A stretch of 36,751 nucleotides of DNA, taken from the NCBI RefSeq assembly GCF_003602235.1, contig NZ_QZVS01000069.1, forward strand, positions 1-36,751, read 5' to 3'. Position 1 is the first letter of the stretch. Every line of letters begins with the position of its first letter. The DNA comes from Cryobacterium melibiosiphilum. Lineage in GTDB: Bacteria > Actinomycetota > Actinomycetes > Actinomycetales > Microbacteriaceae. The notes under the pieces were generated by a model. That model searched no databases, was not told the DNA's origin, and saw only the letters and a program-made list of their open reading frames with translations. The position numbers were made by a program, and so were the translations under genes. Below are positions 15,508 to 25,382 of the stretch, piece after piece.

Positions 15508-16668
15508 ATGTCTGCCTTTTTCTCACACCCCGCCCGGCCGTCCGTGTCCCCTCGGCGTCGCGCCGGCATCCGCTCGGTCGCCGCGGTGATCGGTCTCGCC
15601 GTGACGCTTCCGCTGCTGGCCGGCTGCGCCACGCCGAAGGCCGAGGCCCGTGAGATCGGCGGAACCCTCGACGAGATCATCGCCCTGGCCCAGGAAGAAG
15701 GCTTCGTGCAGCTCATCGCCTACCCGGAGACCTGGGCGAACTACGGCGAATCCTTTGCCGGCTTCGAAGCCAAGTACGGCGTGAAGGTCGAGGTCGCGAG
15801 CCCGAATGCGTCGAGCGGCGAGGAACTGTCCGCGGTGAAGAACCTGCTGGGCCAGTCGACCCAGCCCGACGTGCTCGACATCGGCTACTCCTTCACGCAG
15901 CCCGCGATCGACCAGGAGCTGCTCGACATTTACGAGCCCACCCTCATCGATGAGGTGCCCGACAACCTCAAGGACCCGGAAGGTTACTGGGTCGGCGCGT
16001 ACTACGGCGTGCTCAGCATGGGCGTCAACGCCGACGAGGTCGACGTGCCCACCTCGTTCGCCGACCTGAAAGACGAGCAGTACAAGGGCAAGATCACCAT
16101 CGGAGACCCGCGCGACGGGGCATCCTCGCTCGCCACCGTGTTCGCCGCAGCCCTCGCCAATGGCGGCAGCCTCGACGACATCCAGCCCGGTATCGACTAC
16201 TTCGCCGATCTGGCCACCGGCGGCTACCTCGTCAACTCCGTCTCCAACGCCGCCGCGCTCTCCACCGGCGAAGCCGCCGTGACCTTCGACTGGAACTACA
16301 ACTACAGCGGCATCGAAGAGGAGATGACCCAGTCGGCCGTGGACCTGCAGGTACTCGTTCCCGGCGACGGCGTCTTCGGCAACTACTACGCCCAGCCGAT
16401 CACCATCGACAGCCCGCAGCCGAACGCCGCCCGCCTCTGGGTCGAGTGGCTCCTCAGCGATGAGGGAGCCATCAGCTACGCCCAGAGCGGCGCCGTTCCC
16501 GCCCGCTACGCCGCGATGGATGCCGCGGGCACCCTCCCGCAGGAAGCCCGCGACTCCCTGCCCGCCGCAGACACCCTCGAGCAGATCGAGTTCCCGTCGC
16601 TCGAGCAGGCCGCCGCCGCGACCGAGCTGATCGTCGACCAGTGGGGCACGAGTGTCGCTGGCCAGTAG
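15508..16668 (+). CDS. ABC transporter substrate-binding lipoprotein (Fe3+/polyamine/phosphonate class)
   Basis: Solute-binding lipoprotein of 386 residues. A basic n-region (RRRAGIR) and hydrophobic span end at the lipobox LLAGC with C40. The mature part is the type II fold of SBP_bac_6/8 kind: GTLDEIIALAQEEGFVQLIAYPETWANYGE, given here as LAQEEGFVQLIAYPETWANY, then PDVLDIGYSFTQPAI, and the repeated anion-type segment DPRDGASSLATVFAAALANGG. Relatives bind Fe3+, polyamines, thiamine or 2-aminoethylphosphonate. The ATG at 15508 follows GGAG by 9 bp; an in-frame GTG at 15457 lacks a ribosome-binding site. First gene of a five-gene unit ending in a phosphatase-fold hydrolase, which points to a phosphorus-containing ligand (inference). 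Confidence 0.9.
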   Translation: MSAFFSHPARPSVSPRRRAGIRSVAAVIGLAVTLPLLAGCATPKAEAREIGGTLDEIIALAQEEGFVQLIAYPETWANYGESFAGFEAKYGVKVEVASPNASSGEELSAVKNLLGQSTQPDVLDIGYSFTQPAIDQELLDIYEPTLIDEVPDNLKDPEGYWVGAYYGVLSMGVNADEVDVPTSFADLKDEQYKGKITIGDPRDGASSLATVFAAALANGGSLDDIQPGIDYFADLATGGYLVNSVSNAAALSTGEAAVTFDWNYNYSGIEEEMTQSAVDLQVLVPGDGVFGNYYAQPITIDSPQPNAARLWVEWLLSDEGAISYAQSGAVPARYAAMDAAGTLPQEARDSLPAADTLEQIEFPSLEQAAAATELIVDQWGTSVAGQ

Positions 16669-17599
16669 CCTGCGCCCGCGTGAGCGGCCGGCCCCACCGG
16701 CCCCGCCGACCCCGCCGACCCCTCTTCCCCGGCTCCCCCGACGTCGCGGCCTTCGCGGCCTTCCCGGCCGCGACACCCTGGGGCTGCTGCCGTACTTCGC
16801 GTTCATCACGCTCTTCCTGCTGCTGCCGACCGTCGCCAACGTGTGGACCAGCCTGCACGACAACACCGGCGGCTGGTCGCTCGCATCCATGCGCCGACTC
16901 GGCGAGGAACAGTACGTCTCGGCGTTCCTGAACACGATGGCACTGTCGGCCGTCACCGCACTGCTCGGCGGAGCGCTCGGACTGGTCGTCGCCTGGGCGC
17001 TGGCCACACTGCAGCGCCCCCGCTGGCTGCGCTCGATCATGCTGTCGTATTCGGTGGTCGCCTCGCAGCTCGGCGGCATTCCGCTGGCCTTCGCGTTCAT
17101 CGCCGCGATGGGCTCGCAGGGCCTGATCACCCTCGCCGTCTACGACGCGACCGGCTGGGACCTCACCGAGACCTTCGCGGTGTCCTCGTTCTGGGGCCTC
17201 GTCGTGGTCTACCTGTATTTTCAGGTGCCGCTGATGGCGATCCTCGTACTGCCCGCCATCATGGGCATCCGCCGGGAGTGGAGCGATTCCGCGCTCAGCC
17301 TCGGGGCCGGCCGCTGGCGCTACCTGATCGACATTCTGCTGCCCATCCTCTCGCCCGCCATTGGAGGCGCCGTGCTTCTCCTCTTCGCCAACTCCTTCAG
17401 CGCCTACGCCACGGCCTACGCCCTGAGCGGCGGCGGCGCCAACCTCGTGCCGATCCTGATCGGCTTCTTCATCTCGGGCAACGTGCTCACCGACCAAAGC
17501 TTCGGCGCCGCCCTGGCCACCGGCATGATGCTCGTCATCGCCGTCGCCATGGTGCTGCGGCACCTGCTGGTACGGCGCACCACCCGGTGGCTGCAGTGA
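16652..17599 (+). CDS. ABC transporter permease 1 (PhnU/PotB-like)
   Basis: Permease of 315 residues from the BPD_transp_1 family with six expected membrane spans. The cytoplasmic-loop EAA motif that docks the ATPase is EWSDSALSLGAGRWRYL followed by DILLPILSPAI. The GTG start lies inside the end of the lipoprotein gene (17-bp overlap). The first ~40 residues are a proline/arginine-rich tail (PAPPAPPTPPTPLPRLPRRR) of no known function, preceding the first membrane span LGLLPYFAFITLFLLLP. The stop overlaps the next gene (GTGA). It pairs with the second permease to form the heterodimeric channel. Confidence 0.88.
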   Translation: MSLASSLRPRERPAPPAPPTPPTPLPRLPRRRGLRGLPGRDTLGLLPYFAFITLFLLLPTVANVWTSLHDNTGGWSLASMRRLGEEQYVSAFLNTMALSAVTALLGGALGLVVAWALATLQRPRWLRSIMLSYSVVASQLGGIPLAFAFIAAMGSQGLITLAVYDATGWDLTETFAVSSFWGLVVVYLYFQVPLMAILVLPAIMGIRREWSDSALSLGAGRWRYLIDILLPILSPAIGGAVLLLFANSFSAYATAYALSGGGANLVPILIGFFISGNVLTDQSFGAALATGMMLVIAVAMVLRHLLVRRTTRWLQ

Positions 17600-18434
17600 G
17601 CGGCGCGGGCTCGCGCAGCATTGTGCAGGGCGTCGTGCTCGTCGTGGCGGGGCTGCTGTTCGCGGTGCCGCTCGTGGCATCCGCTTCCTTTGGCTTCACG
17701 CTGCCGGCCGAGGGCTTCACGCTCACCCCGATTGCGGATGCCGTCGCCGACTCGGGCTTCGGCCCGCAGGTTCTGCAGAGCCTCGCGCTGGCCCTGCTCA
17801 CGACCATCGCGTCGTTCGCCCTGCTGATCCCGACCCTGGTCTGGCTGCACCTGCGGGCCCGGCGATGGCTGCCGATCGCCGAGGCGCTGTCGGTGATTCC
17901 GTTCGTGGTTCCCGCGGTGGCCCTGGTCAACGGCGCGAACCTGGCGTTTCGGCTGACGGTGCCCGGTTTTCTCACAAGCGTCTACAGTCTGGTGCCGTTC
18001 TACGTCATCCTCACACTGCCGCTGGTCTACCGGGCGCTCGACACCGGACTGCGCGCGATCGATCTGAACACACTCGTCACGGCGAGCGCCAGTCTCGGTT
18101 CGGGACCGATCCGCACCTTCTTCAGCATCATCCTGCCCAACCTGCGGCCCGCGCTACTGACCGCCGCGCTGCTCTCGTTCACCATGGTGCTCGGCGAATA
18201 CGTGCTCGCCACCCTGCTGCTGCACAACACCTTCCCCGTGTTCCTCGTGCAGATCGGGCAGGACCGCCCCCGGGCGGCGGCGGCCCTGTCGCTGATCACC
18301 ATCGTGGGCACCTGGCTCATGCTGAGCGCGTTCACCGGCCGCGGGCTGGCACGTCGGCGCCGAGGCCCCGCGGCGCCGGACGCCGCCGTGCCCGTTGTTG
18401 CCCCGATTTTGAACCCTGACGTAAGGATTTCCGC

Positions 18435-18438
<4 letters not shown>
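17596..18438 (+). CDS. ABC transporter permease 2 (PhnV/PotC-like)
   Basis: Second BPD_transp_1 permease of the importer, 280 residues, about six membrane spans. The EAA docking loop reads LVTASASLGSGPIRTFF followed by SIILPNLRPAL. The GTG start overlaps the previous stop (GTGA). A much longer upstream reading in this frame runs through the first permease and is a shadow. It ends with an ATGA overlap into the ATPase. Two different permeases plus a TOBE-containing ATPase is the PhnSTUV/PotABCD layout. Confidence 0.88.
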
Positions 18439-19543
<1,105 letters not shown>

Positions 19544-19547
<4 letters not shown>

Positions 19548-20377
19548 CCCGCCGTAAGTTCTGCCTCATCGGCATCGACGGCCTCATCATCGACCTCGCC
19601 CTGCGCTCGGGCGCGGCCCCGAACCTGAGCGCGTTCGTCGAAAAGGGGCTCTTCGCTCCGATGGTCATGGAGGTGCCCACCATTTCGGGCCCCGGGTGGT
19701 CGTCGATCCTGACCGGCGCGACCCACGCCGAGCACCACGTCGTCGACAACACCTTTCACGGGCACACCCTCAGCCGCAACGCCGACCTGCTCAGCCGGGC
19801 CTTTTTCGCTGACCAGTCGGTCACCAGCTACGTCGCCAGCGGATGGCCCCCGTTGGCCGATCCGGTCGGCCCCGGCCCGGTCGTCAGTCCCCGACTCGAC
19901 CAGCAGAACGCCGGCGTACACAAGGTCGTCGTGCGCGATGGGGAAATGTACGGCTACCGGCGCGCGGACTCCGAGGTCACCGACGTGTCCCGACTGTACC
20001 TCGGCCAGGGCGGACCCGACGCGAGCTTCGTCTACCTGGGCGAGGTCGACGAGGCCGGGCACGTGTACGGCGGGGTGTCGGCCGAGTATCTGGAGGCCGT
20101 TCGCCGGGTGGACGCGCACCTCGGCACGCTGCTGCACGCGATCGCCAGGCGCGCGGCCGCCGAGGGAGTGGACGAGGACTGGCTCGTGGGCATCACCACC
20201 GACCACGGCCACCTCGATGAGGGCGGCCACGGCGGCGGCGAAGACGTGGTGCGCGGCTCATTCTTCGCGGTCGCACGCTGCACGGGTGCCGAGGCGTGGA
20301 CATCCGCCGATCTGTCGCTGCCCGCCACCATCCGCCCCGAGCAGATCACGCCCTACCTCCTGGCTCACCTCCGCTAG
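19544..20377 (+). CDS. Alkaline-phosphatase-superfamily phosphodiesterase/phosphonoacetate hydrolase-like
   Basis: Metal-dependent hydrolase of 277 residues from the type I phosphodiesterase/nucleotide pyrophosphatase (PF01663) group, which also contains phosphonoacetate hydrolase PhnA. Active-site residues can be placed: D12 (LIGIDGLI), nucleophile S48 or T46 in VPTISGPGWSSILTG, D169 and H173 (VDEAGHVYG), D220 and H221 (TTDHGH), and H229. All expected two-zinc ligands are present. There is no signal peptide, so it acts in the cytoplasm on imported substrate. ATGA overlap with the ATPase makes it part of the transport operon. Phosphonoacetate, a phosphodiester or another organophosphate are candidate substrates; the context favours a phosphorus-acquisition role. 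Confidence 0.85.
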
Positions 20378-20400
20378 AAACCGTCACGCGGCATCCGCTT

Positions 20401-20475
20401 GTCGATACGTGACAGCTGTGAGCGCGCGACCCCGCTATACGAGGCCTGCGCGCTCCCAGCTGTCACTCATCGACA
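20401..20475. repeat. Palindromic element family D, copy 2
   Basis: Arms TGACAGCTGTGAGCGCGC (20410-20427) and GCGCGCTCCCAGCTGTCA (20448-20465) differ at one position from full complementarity. The flanks are GTCGATA and ATCGACA as in copy 1, and the centre CCCGCTATACGAGG is nearly identical to copy 1. It sits between convergent genes, 18 bp beyond the stop of histidine kinase 2, the same place copy 1 occupies beside histidine kinase 1. Confidence 0.88.
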
Positions 20476-20493
20476 CGAACCGGCTTGCCAGCC

Positions 20494-22107
20494 TCAGCCC
20501 ACCGGCACCGTGACGGTCACCACGGTGCCCACGCCACTGGCGCTCTTGACCTGGACGGTGCCGCCGTGTGCGGCCACGAGGGATTTCACGATCGACAGCC
20601 CCAAGCCGGCTCCCGGAACGGCCGCCGCGCGCGCGGCCGGCGCCCGAAAGAACCGGTCGAACATCTGCCGCTGTTCGTCCATGGACATGCCGATTCCGGT
20701 GTCCGCGACGTGGATCACGACGTTGTTCCCGTCGAGCCCTGAACTGACGCGCACCCGGCCCGAGTCGCCGACGAACTTCACCGCGTTGGACAACAACTGG
20801 TCGAGGATCTGCGCGATCGCCCCGCCGTCGACCGGGGCGACCAGGTCGTGCCCGGCTTCCCAGGCAATCTCCACCCCTGCCAGCAGGGCCGCCGGGCGGA
20901 TCCGCTCCACGGCACAGGTGATGACCGAGCCCACCTCGACGCGGTGGCGGGTGATCGCGGGCGGGCCCGCGGCATCCATCAGGTGGTCGACCGTCTCCAG
21001 CAGGCGCTCGCTGCTGCGCTGAATCGCGGCCAGGCCGCGCGCCGAATCGGCGGTGTCCTCGGCGAGCAGGTCCAACTTGCCGACGATCGTCGTCAGCGGC
21101 GTCTGCAGCTCGTCGGACACGGCCGCGAGAAAGTCGTCACGCACGCTCGTCGCCTCGACGAGCTCGGTCACGTCCTGGGCCACGACCACGCGGCCGATCG
21201 TCGACCCGTCATCGTCGGTCACCGTATGCGAACTGGCAATGACGGCGGCCTGGTCGCCCGGAGTCCCGAGCCAGACGATGTCGCCACCGGGCAGATCCCC
21301 GTGCGCCGCCCCGGCCAAAACCTGCTCGGTTACCGGCACCGGCGTGACCCGGTCCGCGGCGAACACCAGCGGCAGGCCGATCGCGCTCACGTCACCGGCT
21401 CCGCCCGCGCGCTGGGACATGGCCACCGACGCGTCGTTCCAGAGGATTGCCTCGCCCTCCGCATCGAACAAGACGATGGATGCCTCCACTGAGTTGATCA
21501 TGGCATCCACCTTGATCGCCCGAATTTCGGCGGCATGCAGGGCCTCCCGCAACTGAATCGTGACCGACTCGAGCTGGCGCTGATGCCGGCGCAGCGTGCT
21601 GGCGGCGATCCAGATCGAGAAGGCCAGGAAGCAGACGAAGAGTGGCACGAGCGTCACGGTCGCCCAGGCGGCGGGCGAGTGCGGCCAGTCCCGCAGCACC
21701 GCGAAGGGGATCGCCGGCACCAGAAAGGCCGCGAGCATCGCGAGCGCAAGCACCCGGCGGGAGAAGGAATAGGCCATCCAGATCACCGGAAACACGATCA
21801 GGATGCCCACGGCCGCGAACGCCGACCGGTCCGCCTCGCGCAGCAGCACGACGGCGACGATGTCGAGCAGCGGGGTGACGATGAGCCAGTTTGAGGGCAG
21901 CCGGAACCGCGCCAGGATCAGCGGAAGGACCAGGGACAGCAGGGTCGCCGCCGCGCCGAGCACCAGGGCGCTGAGCATCCAGGCATCGCCGAGCAGGGCG
22001 GGCCGGGCGATGGCCAGAAAGATCGCCAGGCAGCTGAGCGCCGCCGCGAAGGGCACCTGGGTGCGCAGGAATTGCAGCATCAGGGATTCCGGAGCCCGGT
22101 CGGGCAC
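20494..22107 (-). CDS. Histidine-kinase-like protein lacking the acceptor histidine, with PAS domain
   Basis: Membrane protein of 537 residues. Residues 1-170 form about six hydrophobic segments homologous to those of histidine kinase 1 (FPVIWMAYSF against LPIIWIAYSF). A PAS domain covers about 195-315 (MINSVEASIVLFDAEGEAIL). The HisKA-like region reads FLAAVSDELQTPLTTIVG: the position normally His in SHELRTPL is D332. The DNA reads GTGTCCGACGAGCTG on the coding strand, so this is not a translation artefact. The HATPase domain is complete: N-box QLLSNAVKF, G1 DTGIGMS, F-box FDRFFRAP, G2 GAGLGLS. It may be a non-autophosphorylating sensor, partner or decoy kinase. The GTG start lacks a clear ribosome-binding site; the Met at residue 10 is an alternative. 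No response regulator nearby. Confidence 0.88.
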   Translation of the reverse strand: MPDRAPESLMLQFLRTQVPFAAALSCLAIFLAIARPALLGDAWMLSALVLGAAATLLSLVLPLILARFRLPSNWLIVTPLLDIVAVVLLREADRSAFAAVGILIVFPVIWMAYSFSRRVLALAMLAAFLVPAIPFAVLRDWPHSPAAWATVTLVPLFVCFLAFSIWIAASTLRRHQRQLESVTIQLREALHAAEIRAIKVDAMINSVEASIVLFDAEGEAILWNDASVAMSQRAGGAGDVSAIGLPLVFAADRVTPVPVTEQVLAGAAHGDLPGGDIVWLGTPGDQAAVIASSHTVTDDDGSTIGRVVVAQDVTELVEATSVRDDFLAAVSDELQTPLTTIVGKLDLLAEDTADSARGLAAIQRSSERLLETVDHLMDAAGPPAITRHRVEVGSVITCAVERIRPAALLAGVEIAWEAGHDLVAPVDGGAIAQILDQLLSNAVKFVGDSGRVRVSSGLDGNNVVIHVADTGIGMSMDEQRQMFDRFFRAPAARAAAVPGAGLGLSIVKSLVAAHGGTVQVKSASGVGTVVTVTVPVG

Positions 22108-22445
22108 CGCCGCCGGGTCGGGATGCTCGAGGCGTTTCTCGGCAGCGCTGCAGCAGGATTGGTGTCATATCGATCTCTCCCCCAGAGTTATGCGCCGACC
22201 TCCGGCGCACAGCCATGAGCGTTCGAGGCCCATATCGCGAAGTTATCAGACCCCCCACACGCGTGCCCCCCAAACCCCTAGTACTGGGGGCAGCCGTTGC
22301 GGCCGGATCGTGCGCCGAGCACCCCTGCGCGTTTGGGGGCGTTGTGACGGCCGTCCCGGCCTCACTAGGTTGATCACTATCAGTGTCGATGGGGTGTATC
22401 GATCTCCGGCATCGATCTCAGGCAGCACCACTCAGGGGGAAGTAC
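22108..22445. other. Intergenic region between HK2 and the cutinase gene
   Basis: A 338-bp divergent gap with no convincing gene. It holds a near-dyad CCCCTAGTACTGGGG (about 22275) and ATCGATCTC three times (22169, 22398, 22411), the last two forming a 13-bp tandem repeat (22398-22423). A GGGGGAAG ribosome-binding site precedes the cutinase ATG. Promoters for both genes are expected here, but none is clear. Confidence 0.5.
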
Positions 22446-24578
22446 ATGGCCGCGGTCGCCGTTCGTCGATTTTTAGGGTTTGTTCTGGCCGGCACGGTCG
22501 TCGCCTCGGCGCTGGTCGGGGGCGCGGCCACGGCGGCCGTCGCGACGACCGGTTCCTCGTGCGCGGCCGTCACCGTGCTCGCGTTCCGCGGCAGCGGCGA
22601 GACCAATGTCGTTCCCGCCGTGACGTCCCACGCGGGCGCCGACGTCGTGTACCCCGGCAGCGCCCTCGTCACGAACGGCTGGGAAGGTCCCACCCTCCAG
22701 CGCCTGATCGGCCAGCTGGCACCGCAAGCGGATGCCGCCTCGATTCCCGTCGTCGGGGTCGGCGCGCCCGACAGCACCAATCCGTTCGGCTATCCCGCCG
22801 TCGCCGTCGATCCCACCGACGTCCTCACCCTCGCGGCCTCCGCCCAGGCCGGCGCCGTCGCCGCCGAACTGATCATCAAGCGCACGAAGGCGACCGCGGC
22901 CGCGACCGGATGCGCGTTCGCACCGCGCTTCATCGCCGTCGGCTATTCGCAGGGCGCCCTCGCGGCACGGGTGCTCGCCCAGCTCAACCCGACCGACGTG
23001 GTCGGCGCCGTCACGATCGGCGACCCGGCCCAGAAACCCGACGCGGCGGGCAACGTCGGCGCCGGCGCGTCCGGTGACGGACTGCTGCGCTGGCTCGCCC
23101 CGTACTTCGGCGACCGGTTCGACGGCGTCTACGGGCAGGACACCGCGACCGCGGCGCTCTGCCACGCGGGCGACCCGGTCTGTGACTTCGGCTGGGCCAG
23201 CATCTGGCGCGTCGCGACCAAAGCCTACGAGAACCACGCCTACTTCGTCTCCGCGGCTGACCTGGCACCGGCGATACAGGCCCTCCAGGCCCTTGCCGCC
23301 GACACCCGGCTGCACCCGGCACCCGCCGTGTCGCCGCTGAATGGCCCCGTGGCCCGGGCCGCGGCATCCGTTCTGGCCATGGAGGGCGCGCCGACGGTCG
23401 TCTCCGCCGTCGGATCGCAGTCCGCCGACCCCCAGGTCACGTACGACTTCGACTTCGGTGGCGGCACCGTCGACACCAACCAGACCGGCGTGGCCCTGGC
23501 GCCCGCCGGCACCGCGGGAGACCACACCGTCTCCGTGACGGTGACCGACCACGCCGGCCGCAGCGACACGACCGTGCTCCCGTACACCGTCGCGCCGGGT
23601 GCTGCGGCCGTGCCGAAGGTGGTTCTGGCGACACCGTCGATGATGGTGACCGCACCGGCACCGGTCGCAGCCGGAACCGCCCTGCCGCTCGCGGTGCCGG
23701 GTGCCCCCACCGATTCCGAGCTCACCGTGCTCCTGGTTCCGGCGGCCTCGCCGTCACCCTGGGGCGCCGAACCGGCCTTCAGCGCCGTGCTGCCCGCGGC
23801 GTGGACCACCACGGGCGTGCCCCTGCCCGCCGATCTGGCTTCCGGCCCGTATCTTCTGGTCGTCGGCGCCGAGAACGGCGCCTGGGGATTCACGCCCGTC
23901 GTCGTCTTCCCCGCATCGACCGACCCCGAAACCGACCCGGGCACCGACCCGGGAACCGACCTTCCCACGGTCGGTGGCTCCCTGGACCCGGTCACGCCGA
24001 CCACCGTGCCGGCCGTCGGCGAGGCCCTGTCCACGGTCGACGGCCAGGCGGATGCCGTCGCTCTCGCCCGCAATGCCGCCGGCACGCGGGTGACCCTGTC
24101 GGGCACCGGCTTCACGCTCACGTTCGGCGGCATCGACTCGGCCGGCGCGGCGATCGCGATGGGCGCGAACACCGTGCTCGAGTTTCATCGGGGTGCATCC
24201 ATCAGCGTCTCGGGCGACGGCTTCGCGCCGAATTCCACCGTCGAGGTCTACCTGTTCTCGAAAGCGACCCGCGTCGGCACCGCGACCACGAACGCGGCCG
24301 GTGCCTTCAGCGGCACCTTCGCCGTGCCGGCGAGCATCGCGACGGGCCTGCACACCCTGCAGGTCGTCGGATTCGCCCCGAACGGGTCGACCCGCGTGAA
24401 CGACCTCGGCGTGCGGGTGATCAACGCTCCGGCATCCGTTTCGACGGCAGCCAGCATATCCACCCTCCCGAAAGCCGGCGTCGACCTCGGCGGCGTGCTG
24501 GGCGGCGCGCTGCTGGTGCTGCTCACCGGGCTGGGGCTGGCCGTGCTGCAGCGGCGCCGCGGGACAGCCGCGGCGTAG
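22446..24578 (+). CDS. Cutinase-family esterase fused to Ig-like modules with C-terminal sorting signal
   Basis: Secreted serine esterase of 710 residues. A signal peptide (MAAVAVRRFLGFVLAGTVVA, ending near ATAAVA) precedes a cutinase domain (about 38-290). The nucleophile is S168 in GYSQG, the catalytic Asp is likely D243 in CHAGDPVC, and the His is H264 in YENHAYF. Next come a PKD-like module (about 315-395), a module around 420-490, a repeated Thr-Asp-Pro/Gly-Thr-Asp linker, and an Ig-like domain (about 560-660). The C-terminus is LPKAG (674), a hydrophobic stretch and QRRR, a degenerate LPXTG-type sorting signal. Cutinases hydrolyse cutin, lipid esters or polyesters at the cell surface. 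The ATG follows GGGGGAAG. Actinobacterial cutinases are usually near 220-300 residues, so this fusion is unusually long. Confidence 0.88.
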   Translation: MAAVAVRRFLGFVLAGTVVASALVGGAATAAVATTGSSCAAVTVLAFRGSGETNVVPAVTSHAGADVVYPGSALVTNGWEGPTLQRLIGQLAPQADAASIPVVGVGAPDSTNPFGYPAVAVDPTDVLTLAASAQAGAVAAELIIKRTKATAAATGCAFAPRFIAVGYSQGALAARVLAQLNPTDVVGAVTIGDPAQKPDAAGNVGAGASGDGLLRWLAPYFGDRFDGVYGQDTATAALCHAGDPVCDFGWASIWRVATKAYENHAYFVSAADLAPAIQALQALAADTRLHPAPAVSPLNGPVARAAASVLAMEGAPTVVSAVGSQSADPQVTYDFDFGGGTVDTNQTGVALAPAGTAGDHTVSVTVTDHAGRSDTTVLPYTVAPGAAAVPKVVLATPSMMVTAPAPVAAGTALPLAVPGAPTDSELTVLLVPAASPSPWGAEPAFSAVLPAAWTTTGVPLPADLASGPYLLVVGAENGAWGFTPVVVFPASTDPETDPGTDPGTDLPTVGGSLDPVTPTTVPAVGEALSTVDGQADAVALARNAAGTRVTLSGTGFTLTFGGIDSAGAAIAMGANTVLEFHRGASISVSGDGFAPNSTVEVYLFSKATRVGTATTNAAGAFSGTFAVPASIATGLHTLQVVGFAPNGSTRVNDLGVRVINAPASVSTAASISTLPKAGVDLGGVLGGALLVLLTGLGLAVLQRRRGTAAA

Positions 24579-24637
24579 CACGGGTCCGGGCAACTCCCAC
24601 ACACCGGGGACCACACGACGACCGTGACTCGAGCGGC

Positions 24638-24685
24638 AGCGGCCCCGAGGCATCCGCTCGAGAAGACGGATGCCTCGGGGCCGCT
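24638..24685. terminator. Bidirectional terminator hairpin, 19-bp perfect stem
   Basis: AGCGGCCCCGAGGCATCCG (24638-24656) pairs perfectly with 24667-24685 around a 10-bp loop. It lies between the convergent ends of the cutinase gene (24578) and the membrane protein gene (24702). There is no U-tract, as usual in high-G+C actinobacteria. Confidence 0.85.
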
Positions 24686-24701
24686 CGCGAATAACCCTCG
24701 G

Positions 24702-25247
24702 TCAGCGCTTGGTGACGCGCTGCAACAGTCCGGCGACGGGCCGCTGCTGCTCGCCCTGCTGGGCCGCGAGCACGACGAGCACCATGGTGACCGCCGGGGT
24801 CACCCACTGCAGAAAGCGTTGCTGGCTCTGTGCGGTGGCCAGCTCATCCGAGGTGTCGGCGCCGGGCTCGGTGGTGCCCTCGACGGGTTCGTCGGCGTGC
24901 GCGCCCATCTTCATGCCGACCAGGCCGGAGTAGACCGTGGAGCCGATCGCGACCACGGTCAGGCCGAGCTTCACGATCGTGTTGGTGCGGGCTTCCGGCT
25001 GCCCGGCCAGGCGCGGCGCGTTGGCGAGGATCAGCCCGGCCCCGCCGATGCCGTGCGCGACCATGGCGCCCAGCTGCACGGGGGCCCAGTTCTTCCAGCC
25101 GGTGGTGGCGACGCTGATGCGTTCCTTCGGGTCGCGCGCCGCGGCCGCCGCGCGGTTGAGCGCGACCGCGCCCATCAGCGAACCGCCGAACCAGGCGGCC
25201 AGGCCCACGTCGTGCAGGCTGCGAACCACAGTGTTACGTGATGACAT
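24702..25247 (-). CDS. Conserved actinobacterial membrane protein, function unknown
   Basis: Protein of 181 residues that I cannot assign a function. It has about four hydrophobic segments: around 13-33 (LAAWFGGSLMGAVAL), 53-78 (APVQLGAMVAHGIGGAGLILA), 90-112 (IVKLGLTVVAIGSTVYSGLVG) and 145-163 (WVTPAVTMVLVVLAA). A polar acidic loop (about 113-140) separates the last two. The ATG is preceded by a perfect AAGGAG. It is followed on the same strand, after a hairpin repeat, by the PRC/DUF2382 gene upstream of it. Such small membrane proteins are often seen with stress-type genes in Microbacteriaceae; no role is claimed. Confidence 0.8.
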   Translation of the reverse strand: MSSRNTVVRSLHDVGLAAWFGGSLMGAVALNRAAAAARDPKERISVATTGWKNWAPVQLGAMVAHGIGGAGLILANAPRLAGQPEARTNTIVKLGLTVVAIGSTVYSGLVGMKMGAHADEPVEGTTEPGADTSDELATAQSQQRFLQWVTPAVTMVLVVLAAQQGEQQRPVAGLLQRVTKR

Positions 25248-25305
25248 GTGTGCTCCTTATGTATAGAGGTACAGGTAGAAAGCGGATGCCCGTCGGCCCC
25301 AACTC

Positions 25306-25350
25306 CGCTGGTTGAGCCGGGCGCGCGCTTCATGCGCCCGGTCGAAACCC
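25306..25350. repeat. Single GCTGGTTGAG/GTCGAAACC hairpin repeat
   Basis: GCTGGTTGAGCC ends lead into an 8-bp perfect stem CCGGGCGC (25317-25324) with GCGCCCGG (25334-25341), closed by GGTCGAAACC. It is a solitary relative of the clusters at 27.3, 31.5 and 36.3 kb. It lies just beyond the stop codon of the PRC/DUF2382 gene and may act as its terminator. Confidence 0.65.
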
Positions 25351-25382
25351 CGCAAGACGACCCTCAGGCCCTGGATTGGCCG

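Noticed and set aside
15523..17680. Long minus-strand frames opposite the phosphonate-type importer
   Set aside because: Shadows; the plus strand has lipobox, EAA loops and tight gene overlaps.
20494..22107. Possibility that HK2 is a broken pseudogene
   Set aside because: The frame is full length with PAS and all ATP-binding boxes; only the acceptor His is changed, so it is treated as an intact atypical protein.
22275..22290. CCCCTAGTACTGGGG as an operator
   Set aside because: The two halves are offset by one base, so symmetry is imperfect; too weak to call as a site.
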